64,000 nt of DNA. It comes from Cucumibacter marinus DSM 18995 (GTDB lineage Bacteria > Pseudomonadota > Alphaproteobacteria > Rhizobiales > Devosiaceae). This document shows, piece after piece, positions 17,138-24,235 of this stretch. The notes under the pieces were generated by a model. It had not been told where the DNA came from. It saw nothing but the letters and a program-made list of their open reading frames with translations, and did no database searches. Position numbers and translations under genes: made by a program. Location: assembly GCF_000429865.1 (NCBI RefSeq), contig NZ_AUCR01000001.1, forward strand, positions 496,001 to 560,000, read 5' to 3'. How positions within the stretch are numbered: position 1 is the first letter of the stretch; each line of letters opens with the position of its first letter.

Positions 17138-18664
17138 ATGATCCGGCTCGATCCAAAAACGGCCGTAGCAGAACACATTTCTTCCGGCGGACAGTCTGAG
17201 GCCGGCGGCAATCGGACGTTGTCCGATGCTGCGCTTGAAATCATTGAAAAGCCTGTAGAACCTGGAATGTCAGGTGCCGTCGTTTCGGGGCTGTCGCAGC
17301 TTTTCGAAGCGTTGCTGCTCGTCACGCTTGGCGCCGCGATCTTCTATTCCTATCTCGGCCCGGGCCAGGAAGTGCCGTATGGCGTCGCAATCTTCATCTC
17401 GCTTGCCCTCTACAATGTGATCGCCAATGCGTGGGGGCTGCACAAGATATCGGCCTATCGAACCCTGCTGACCCAGTCAGGCCGGGTTCTGGCCAGTTGG
17501 TCGATCGTGTTCCTGCTTCTTACGGCGTTCATGTTCCTGTTCAAATTGCAGGATTCCTATTCGCGGGTCTGGCTCGTCAGCTATTACGCGTTGGGTGCGG
17601 TGAGCCTTATCCTGTTCCGGCTTTCGCTGCGCGCACTGGTGATGCATTGGAGCCAGGATGGTCGATTGCGCCGCCGGACGGTGATCGTGGGCGGCGGCAA
17701 GGACGCGGAAGAACTCATTAATCGCATCGAGGCGTCCGCGCAGAGCGACATTCAGCTCTTTGGATTGTTCGACGATCGCGATGACGAACGGTCGCCCGAG
17801 GTGGTTGCCGGATACCGCAAGCTCGGCCGCGTTTCGGACCTGATCGAATTCGCCCGCCGAACCCGCGTCGACCTGGTTATCGTGTCGATGCCGTTGTCGG
17901 CGGAAACCCGTGTCCTGCACATGCTCAAGCAACTCTGGGTGCTGCCGGTCGACATCCGGCTGTCCGCTCATATGAGCAAGCTGCAGTTCAAGTCACGGGC
18001 CTATTCCTATCTCGGCGACGTTGCCGTGTTCGACATGGCCGACAAGCCGATCTCGGATTGGAACGTCATTCTCAAATGGTGCTTTGACAAGTTCGTCGCC
18101 ATCACCGCGTTGACCCTGTTGTCGCCGATCATGATCGCCACCGCCATCGCCATCAAGCTCGACAGCAAGGGTCCTGTACTGTTCCGCCAGAAGCGGCACG
18201 GGTTCAACAATGAGCTGATCGACGTGTTCAAGTTCCGCTCGATGTATGCCGACATGAGCGATGCCAAGGCCGACAAGCTGGTAACCCGTGACGACCCGCG
18301 CGTCACCCGCGTCGGGCGCTTCATCCGCAAGACCTCGATCGACGAACTGCCTCAGCTTTTCAACGTCCTTAAGGGCGAGCTTTCGGTCATCGGTCCACGC
18401 CCGCATGCGCTGGAGGCCAAGGCCGCCAACATGCTTTATCACGAGGCGGTCGATGGGTATTTCGCGCGCCACAAGGTGAAACCCGGCATCACCGGCTGGG
18501 CCCAGATCCATGGCTGGCGCGGCGAGACCGACACGATCGACAAGATCATGCAGCGTGTGAATCACGACCTCTATTACATTGAAAACTGGTCGATCTTCCT
18601 GGACGCCTACATCCTGCTGATGACCCCGTTCTCGCTGGTCAGCAAGAACGAAAATGCGTTCTGA
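17138..18664 (+). CDS. Undecaprenyl-phosphate sugar-1-phosphate transferase (WcaJ/HfsE type)
   Basis: Initiating enzyme of polysaccharide synthesis, moving sugar-1-phosphate from a nucleotide sugar to undecaprenyl phosphate. 508 residues: four N-terminal transmembrane segments, a CoA-binding/Rossmann-like middle (RRTVIVGGGKDAEELI), a TM at ~318-338, and the bacterial sugar-transferase domain with KRHGFNNELIDVFKFRSM, TSIDELPQLFNVLKGELS, IGPRPHA and KPGITGWAQI. AGGTGG precedes the ATG. It is followed after five bases by the polymerase gene. Confidence 0.94.
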   Translation: MIRLDPKTAVAEHISSGGQSEAGGNRTLSDAALEIIEKPVEPGMSGAVVSGLSQLFEALLLVTLGAAIFYSYLGPGQEVPYGVAIFISLALYNVIANAWGLHKISAYRTLLTQSGRVLASWSIVFLLLTAFMFLFKLQDSYSRVWLVSYYALGAVSLILFRLSLRALVMHWSQDGRLRRRTVIVGGGKDAEELINRIEASAQSDIQLFGLFDDRDDERSPEVVAGYRKLGRVSDLIEFARRTRVDLVIVSMPLSAETRVLHMLKQLWVLPVDIRLSAHMSKLQFKSRAYSYLGDVAVFDMADKPISDWNVILKWCFDKFVAITALTLLSPIMIATAIAIKLDSKGPVLFRQKRHGFNNELIDVFKFRSMYADMSDAKADKLVTRDDPRVTRVGRFIRKTSIDELPQLFNVLKGELSVIGPRPHALEAKAANMLYHEAVDGYFARHKVKPGITGWAQIHGWRGETDTIDKIMQRVNHDLYYIENWSIFLDAYILLMTPFSLVSKNENAF

Positions 18665-18669
18665 CCTCT

Positions 18670-19929
18670 ATGGCAGTAACCGGGGATATCGATGGGTTCT
18701 CGCGCGGTGAGGTCATCGCCGGCTACGGCCGGCGTTTCCTCCGGTTCATGCTGCCGATCTGGATCTTTGCCGGCGGCTTCGTGATCTTCGAACCCTCCCC
18801 TTACGAGTTCGCCTTTCTTGGCGTGCTCGCCGCCGTGTTCATGGCCGGGGTGTCGATCCATTACCGCACCCGTGGTTTCGTGCCGTTCCTGTTTGTCTTC
18901 GTGCCCAGTTCGCTGCTGGCGGTGACGCAGATCCGCTTCGGCGCAATGAGCGATGCGCTCGTCTACACGGCGGTCACCCTGTTTTTGCTGATCACCAGCT
19001 TCGTGGTGGCAAATGTCGTGGCCGAAGCCCCAGCGGCCATGATGCGGCGGATCTTCAACGCCTATATCGCCAGCGCCCTGTTGCTCTCGATCATCGGCAC
19101 CCTCGCCTATCTGGGCTTTCTGCCGGGCGAGGATGTGTTCCTCAAGTTCGGGCGTGCCAAGGCCACGTTCAAGGATCCCAATGTCTATGGCCCGTTCCTG
19201 ATGTTGCCGGCTGCGGCCGTGCTGCAGCGAATCCTGATCGGGCGGATGCGGGGGTTCCTGTTCAATGCCGCAATCCTGGCGGTGTTGTTTGTGGGTATTT
19301 TCGTGTCATTTTCGCGCGGCGCATGGGTCCATTTCGCCGTCACGGCGCTGCTGGTCGTGTTGCTCACCTTCACGCTCGAGGCCGGCGCCCGCATCAAGGT
19401 ACGGATTGCCTATCTCTCGATTGCCGGCGCCATCGGCCTGGTTGTGATCACCGCAGGCCTGCTGTCCATCGATTCGGTGCGCGAACTGTTCGAAGTCCGG
19501 GCGTCGGTGGTGCAGGACTATGACAGCGGCGTGTTCGGCCGCTTCGGACGTCAGCTCTATGCGCTGGAGTTGATCCGCACCCATCCGTTCGGCATCGGTC
19601 CCTTGCAGTTCCGGCATTTGCGGATCGTCGAGGAGCCGCACAACACTTATGCCAATGTGTTCCTGACTTATGGTTGGCTGGGTGGCGCGGCCTTTGTCTG
19701 GCTCATCTGGGCGACCCTGATGCGGGCGGTGAAGTCGCTCGCGATCCCCTCGCCCAACCGGATACTGATGATCCCGCTGTTTGCCACCTATCTGCCGCTG
19801 ATCGGCGAAGCGGCGATCATCGACATCGACCACTGGCGTCACCTGTTCCTGATTATCGGGCTGATCTGGGGCGTCGCTGCGGGCTATGACCGGGTGGAGC
19901 GCCGGCCTCAGCCAAACCGGCTGAGATAG
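18670..19929 (+). CDS. O-antigen ligase / Wzy-type polysaccharide polymerase
   Basis: Integral membrane protein of 419 residues with 10-12 hydrophobic segments. The Wzy_C region shows KDPNVYGPFLMLP, FVSFSRGAWVHF and EEPHNTYANVFLTYGW, the conserved loop of O-antigen ligase-like polymerases. In this setting it most likely joins repeat units in the periplasm. No Wzx flippase is visible in the locus. Its last 22 bases overlap the convergent kinase gene. Confidence 0.9.
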   Translation: MAVTGDIDGFSRGEVIAGYGRRFLRFMLPIWIFAGGFVIFEPSPYEFAFLGVLAAVFMAGVSIHYRTRGFVPFLFVFVPSSLLAVTQIRFGAMSDALVYTAVTLFLLITSFVVANVVAEAPAAMMRRIFNAYIASALLLSIIGTLAYLGFLPGEDVFLKFGRAKATFKDPNVYGPFLMLPAAAVLQRILIGRMRGFLFNAAILAVLFVGIFVSFSRGAWVHFAVTALLVVLLTFTLEAGARIKVRIAYLSIAGAIGLVVITAGLLSIDSVRELFEVRASVVQDYDSGVFGRFGRQLYALELIRTHPFGIGPLQFRHLRIVEEPHNTYANVFLTYGWLGGAAFVWLIWATLMRAVKSLAIPSPNRILMIPLFATYLPLIGEAAIIDIDHWRHLFLIIGLIWGVAAGYDRVERRPQPNRLR

Positions 19930-20939
19930 GCGCTCACTAGGTCCATCGTTCCCTCGGCAAAGCCGGTTCCGAACCGGTCAGCCAGCGGCGTGCCGCCATG
20001 GGTGGTGATCCAGCCCTGCAGGGCCAGGCGGCGCAAAAGGACGAAGCTGTCGAGTTCGGCAATATCGTCTCGCGAAAAGGCACGGTGCCGCGTGTATCCG
20101 TTCAGCCAGGCCTCGCGGAGGTCACCGGCCCGTGGCCAGGTCTCGATGAATGAGATGGCGGCGGCAAAATCGTACCCGAACCAGCAAAACCCCGAATCGT
20201 CGAAATCAATCAGCAGCAGTCCCTGACCGTCCGGTCGCTGCATCACATTGGCACCGTGCATGTCTGCATGGATGAGGCCACAGCGGTCGGGTCCACGGCC
20301 GTAAGCATCGAGCCGCTGGGCCATCACGGTCAGTGCGCGCTCGGTGGCGCTGACCGCCTCCGCGTCCATGTCGGCGGCAATGCGCCAGTCACCCCAACCG
20401 GTGTGCTGGGGGCCGGCGATATCGGTCCATAGTTCCGGGCGCTCGAAACCGATCGGCCGTTTCCACTTGGTCACGAAGCGATGGGCACGGGCCGCCATGG
20501 TGCCAAGCTCCTCGAACACGGCAGGCGTACTGCCATCAGCGCCGACAGGGGATCCGTGTTCGAAGGCGAACATGACGGCGGGGCGGGCGTCGTCCGCCCT
20601 GCCGGACACGTCGATTTCCCGAACAACCTCGCCACGCACCCCGGCAATCGGTGACGGTACGGCAATCCCGGTTTGCGCGCCCAGCGTGGTCATGAATTCG
20701 ATTTCGGACCTGGTCGCCGGGAGAGACTGATATCCCGGGCGACCGACGCGCAGAACTGCCACAGGGTCACCGCCACGCCTTACCAGGAAACTCGCATTTT
20801 CGGAGATGTGAAGCGGCTCGAGCTTCGCTTCACCGAAATCCGGCCAGTTGGCCAGTGCTGCGCTCAGCACTTCCATATCGATCCCCGCTGCAGCGATGGC
20901 GGCGGTGGACGGTGCTGTGGGGTTCACATGATCGGTCAC
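19908..20939 (-). CDS. APH-fold phosphotransferase (SrkA / HSK2-like)
   Basis: A 343-residue protein of the aminoglycoside phosphotransferase/choline kinase fold. LIHADMHGANVM is the Brenner catalytic loop (HxDxxxxN) and LLIDFDDSGFCWFGYDF the metal-binding DFD-like motif. The family includes stress response kinase SrkA, homoserine kinase II and antibiotic kinases; the substrate cannot be chosen from sequence. The tail overlaps the Wzy gene by 22 bases on the opposite strand, and tRNA-Pro is just upstream. Confidence 0.85.
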   Translation of the reverse strand: MTDHVNPTAPSTAAIAAAGIDMEVLSAALANWPDFGEAKLEPLHISENASFLVRRGGDPVAVLRVGRPGYQSLPATRSEIEFMTTLGAQTGIAVPSPIAGVRGEVVREIDVSGRADDARPAVMFAFEHGSPVGADGSTPAVFEELGTMAARAHRFVTKWKRPIGFERPELWTDIAGPQHTGWGDWRIAADMDAEAVSATERALTVMAQRLDAYGRGPDRCGLIHADMHGANVMQRPDGQGLLLIDFDDSGFCWFGYDFAAAISFIETWPRAGDLREAWLNGYTRHRAFSRDDIAELDSFVLLRRLALQGWITTHGGTPLADRFGTGFAEGTMDLVSAYLSRFG

Positions 20940-20978
20940 GAACGCTCGCTCAGATCCGGAACTCGCGGTGAAGAGAAA

Positions 20979-21055
20979 TGGTCGGAGCGGCCGGATTTGA
21001 ACCGACGACCCTCTGTCCCCCAGACAGATGCGCTACCAGGCTGCGCTACGCCCCG
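20979..21055 (-). tRNA. tRNA-Pro (anticodon GGG), CCA encoded
   Basis: A complete cloverleaf on the minus strand: acceptor CGGGGCG/CGCTCCG with one G-U pair, D stem GCGC/GCGC, anticodon stem TCTGT/ACAGA with loop CTGGGGG (anticodon GGG), T stem GTCGG/CCGGC with loop TTCAAAT, discriminator A and encoded CCA. It reads CCC and CCU proline codons. Confidence 0.96.
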
Positions 21056-21172
21056 ACGGGCCGAATGCCTATATAACCGCGCCAATTTTGGCAAGTGCCA
21101 ATCCGGATAATCGGGCTCCCGCCCGGTCCCCCGCCGAAGGGCACCGAATTTGTTCAAATGCCGATCAAACGT

Positions 21173-21188
21173 TTTAGCCCAGATTAAC
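21173..21188 (+). promoter_or_regulatory. CtrA-like site TTTA-N7-TTAAC before the signalling island
   Basis: TTTA (21173-21176), seven bases, TTAAC (21184-21188) differs by one base from the CtrA consensus TTAA-N7-TTAAC. It lies about 80 bases before the ATG of the receiver-PilZ gene. The match is by eye only. Confidence 0.35.
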
Positions 21189-21268
21189 CAAAGGAATGGG
21201 TTTGAATTGCTGAAAACCCGCGGTTTACCGGGCATGTCTACTCTCGACGCCAGAAAGAGGCGTTGAAT

Positions 21269-22549
21269 ATGACGATACCGGATGGAAAGCGCGTTGCGAT
21301 CGTCGACGACGATCCCCTGTTCCTTGAGCATATCGAGGCCGCCCTGCTGCGCGAAGGCGGACTGCGGGTCGTGAAGCTGAACGACAGCAAATCGCTTTTC
21401 GATGCGCTGCAAAACCAGAGCATTTCCTGCGTTGTCCTCGATCAGAACCTGGGCGCTGAAAGCGGCCTTGCCATCGGTCAGGCGCTGCGCGAGCAAGTCG
21501 CCAACCCTCCGCCGATCATCATGCTGACGGGGGCGGGCAGCGAACGAACTGCGGTCAAGGCCTTCCGCATCGGCTTCAGCGACTATGTGCCCAAGCGCAA
21601 TTTGCAGAACCGGGAACTGATCGGAGCGATCCGGTCCGCGATTTCGCGCGCCGAACAGGATCAGGCAGCCCGCGAGCGCACCAAGAAGCTGCTCGAAGGC
21701 GAGCGCCATGACAGTCTCACCGGCTTTTATGCCGACCATTATATCCGGGCGCGGCTTGAGGAAATGACGAGCGGGCGCCACGCCTCTCCGTTCGCCCTGA
21801 TTGCGGTGCGCATAAAGGACAGCCGCACCATCCATGCGCGGATTGGCCACCGGGCCTCGGAAATGCTGTTCCGGGATCTGGCGGCACATGCGGCCAAACT
21901 CGACATTCGAGGCGGTTATTGGGGGCATCTGGGTACCGACACGCTGGTCAGTGTGCTCGAGGACGATCCCGGCGAAGACGATGTCGCCGATGCCTGCCGG
22001 CTGATGGCGTCAAAGCTGAAATTCACTGTCAGCCATGACGGGCTTTCAATCGACTGCGAAGCCATTGTCGGGGCGTCGCTCTTTCCGCAGGACGGGCATA
22101 CCGCGGACGCAGTAATCGATACCGCTCTGGCCGAATCCGATCGCGCCGCCACGCTGGAGGCACGCTGGGCGACATCGTTCCTCGATCCGGGGACCGAAGC
22201 AGTTGCCAACAGCCAGCTCGACGATTCGCTCGCCGTGCCGACGCCCGACCGGCGCGGCATGGATCTGTCTCCGCCGGACGGGATTGACCGGCGCCGATCC
22301 GACCGTAGACGCGACCAGCGCTACCGGGTTCTGCGGCGTGGCCGTGCCATCGTCGACGGCCTTCATTCAGTCATCGACTGCACCGTTCGCAATCTCTCCG
22401 AATCCGGCGCCCAATTGCGCTTCGCCAGCTATTTCGTGCCACCAGACCGGTTCAAGCTCGAAATCGTCGGGGCCGGCGAACCCCGCTGGGTGCTGGTACG
22501 CTGGCAGGTTGGCAACGATGTCGGCGTTCAATACGAGGAACAGGGATGA
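21269..22549 (+). CDS. Receiver - degenerate GGDEF - PilZ response regulator
   Basis: A 426-residue multidomain regulator. The receiver (residues ~7-125) keeps the acidic DDD, the phosphoacceptor in VVLDQNLG, the MLTG Thr and the lysine in VPKRN. The middle (~140-300) resembles GGDEF (DSLTGFYADHYIRARLEE) but reads LGTDTLVSV where GGDEF should be, so cyclase activity is unlikely. The C-terminal PilZ domain has DQRYRVLRRGRA (RxxxR) and NLSESGAQL ([D/N]xSxxG), the c-di-GMP site. ATG 21269 is chosen since AGAGG is eight bases before it; a TTG at 21263 is too close. The end overlaps the Hpt gene by ATGA. Confidence 0.82.
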   Translation: MTIPDGKRVAIVDDDPLFLEHIEAALLREGGLRVVKLNDSKSLFDALQNQSISCVVLDQNLGAESGLAIGQALREQVANPPPIIMLTGAGSERTAVKAFRIGFSDYVPKRNLQNRELIGAIRSAISRAEQDQAARERTKKLLEGERHDSLTGFYADHYIRARLEEMTSGRHASPFALIAVRIKDSRTIHARIGHRASEMLFRDLAAHAAKLDIRGGYWGHLGTDTLVSVLEDDPGEDDVADACRLMASKLKFTVSHDGLSIDCEAIVGASLFPQDGHTADAVIDTALAESDRAATLEARWATSFLDPGTEAVANSQLDDSLAVPTPDRRGMDLSPPDGIDRRRSDRRRDQRYRVLRRGRAIVDGLHSVIDCTVRNLSESGAQLRFASYFVPPDRFKLEIVGAGEPRWVLVRWQVGNDVGVQYEEQG

Positions 22550-22872
22550 TGGCCGACGCCAGGACCCAGGCCGCATTCGAAGAACGCCATCGGCAGCTCA
22601 AGCAGAAATTTGCAGAGCGCACGCTGAATGATGCCGCGCGGCTTGAGGATTTGCTGACCGAGTTCACGCAAAGCGACAGCGAATCCGGCGAGGAAATCCG
22701 TCAGATCGCACATCGCATTGCCGGCGGAGCCGGCATTTTCGGGCTGGACAGGCTGACCGAACCCTCAGCTCTGGTCGAAGACCTGATTATCGACAAAAGG
22801 GCCGCGGAGACGGTCCGGACAAAAACCGAAGCACTGATCGCGCATATGCGGCGCGAGGCCGAAACGGTCTGA
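22546..22872 (+). CDS. Histidine phosphotransfer (Hpt) protein
   Basis: A 108-residue all-helical protein with the Hpt signature IRQIAHRIAGGAGIFGLDRL; the histidine of AHRIAGGAG is the predicted phosphorylation site. Hpt proteins shuttle phosphate between receivers of hybrid kinases and response regulators. It is translationally coupled (ATGA) to the receiver-PilZ gene and followed by the receiver-GGEEF gene, so a phosphorelay with the nearby hybrid kinase is likely (inference). Confidence 0.85.
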   Translation: MMADARTQAAFEERHRQLKQKFAERTLNDAARLEDLLTEFTQSDSESGEEIRQIAHRIAGGAGIFGLDRLTEPSALVEDLIIDKRAAETVRTKTEALIAHMRREAETV

Positions 22873-22906
22873 CCGCCCACAAGCGCCGGTCTAATGGGGA
22901 TGTGAA

Positions 22907-24235
22907 GTGACTGCGTTAGAATTCGACAAGAGCCAGCCGATCAAGCGGACAGGTGGCCCTGCCCCGCGCAGCGGAAGCTTCCGTCCGCGCACGGTGTGCG
23001 TCGTCGACACCGACACTGGTTTCAGCGAAATGTCTACCCGGCTGGCCGGGCTCGGCTACACCATCATCGACGGCCGGAATGGCCTGCCCGACGGTGAGTT
23101 CTGGGCCGTGATCATCAGTTCGGCGGTCGACCCTGATCTTGAACTGGCGAAGGATTGCGCCAAGAAGCACCACACCGTGCTGGTCGCTGAAGAGCCCACA
23201 TTCGAATTGCGCCTGGCCGCCGCCCGTGCCGGGGTCGAGGCTGTAATCTGGCCACCCATCGAAATGGTGGAGCTGGGCGGCTGGCTTGGCGATTTCCACG
23301 ACCGCGAAGAGCCGGTCTACGAGATCCTGATCATCGATGACGACGAGCTGGCCGGTCATGCGCATGCTCTGGCGCTCGAGCAGGCCGGTCTGCGGGCACA
23401 TGTCATTACCGATCCGACCAAGGCCGTCGATACGCTCGACGAACTCAATCCCGACCTGGTGCTTCTCGACATGCACATGCCCGGGGTCAATGGCATCGAG
23501 ATCGCCAAGATCATCCGTCAGGAGCATCATCACCTCACCTTGCCGATCCTCTTCCTGTCTTCCGAACGCGACGAGACGCGCCAGCAGGAGGCCCGGCAGG
23601 TCGGGGGCGACGACTTCATCTCCAAGCCGGTGGACGGCCAGACCCTGGCGCGGCTTGTCAAAATCCGGGCCAACCGGGCACGCAAACTGAAACAAATTGC
23701 CGAGCGCGACGGTCTGACCGGGTTGCTCGACCATGTGCGGTTCAAGGAGCGTCTCAACGCTGAACTCATTCGCTCGCAACGTTCCGGCACTCCGCTATCG
23801 CTGTGCCTGATCGATATCGACCACTTCAAAAGGGTCAATGATACCCATGGTCACCAGGCCGGCGACCGCGTGATTCAGACCCTCGCGCATTCGCTGACCG
23901 GCGCTCTCCGACGCAGCGATGTAATCGGGCGCTACGGCGGGGAGGAATTCGCGGTCATCCTGCTCGATACCGAGCTCGATGCCGCCGCCACCGTGATCAA
24001 TCGAATCCGCGAGGCGTTTTCGCTCCTCGATTTCCATGCCGGGGAAGCTGCCTTTTCCTGCACCATGAGTGCGGGCATTGCCGCAGCGCATAAATCCGAT
24101 ACGACCGAAGCCATCATCGGCCGCGCTGATGACGCCCTTTATGCGGCCAAACATCAGGGCCGAGACCGCGTGGAATGCGAAGAGGAACCCAAACGTCCCA
24201 GCGTTCTCAAGTCCGGAACCCGTCATGCCAGCTAG
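22907..24235 (+). CDS. PleD-like diguanylate cyclase: pseudoreceiver-receiver-GGEEF
   Basis: A 442-residue c-di-GMP synthase starting at GTG. Residues ~25-135 form a receiver-like fold without a phosphoacceptor (VIISSAVDPD where VLLD is expected). A second, complete receiver follows (ILIIDDDE; VLLDMHMPG; SKPVDG). The GGDEF domain (~265-425) has DGLTGLLDH, the metal aspartate in CLIDIDHFK, intact RYGGEEF and an RRSD inhibitory I-site five residues upstream. It should be active and product-inhibited, controlled by receiver phosphorylation as in Caulobacter PleD. It overlaps the kinase gene by 11 bases. Confidence 0.92.
   Translation: MTALEFDKSQPIKRTGGPAPRSGSFRPRTVCVVDTDTGFSEMSTRLAGLGYTIIDGRNGLPDGEFWAVIISSAVDPDLELAKDCAKKHHTVLVAEEPTFELRLAAARAGVEAVIWPPIEMVELGGWLGDFHDREEPVYEILIIDDDELAGHAHALALEQAGLRAHVITDPTKAVDTLDELNPDLVLLDMHMPGVNGIEIAKIIRQEHHHLTLPILFLSSERDETRQQEARQVGGDDFISKPVDGQTLARLVKIRANRARKLKQIAERDGLTGLLDHVRFKERLNAELIRSQRSGTPLSLCLIDIDHFKRVNDTHGHQAGDRVIQTLAHSLTGALRRSDVIGRYGGEEFAVILLDTELDAAATVINRIREAFSLLDFHAGEAAFSCTMSAGIAAAHKSDTTEAIIGRADDALYAAKHQGRDRVECEEEPKRPSVLKSGTRHAS

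Noticed and set aside
24069-24224. N-terminal extension of the hybrid kinase by 52 codons
   Set aside because: It lies inside the diguanylate cyclase gene in another frame and has no domain; the ATG at 24225 directly precedes the basic and transmembrane start.
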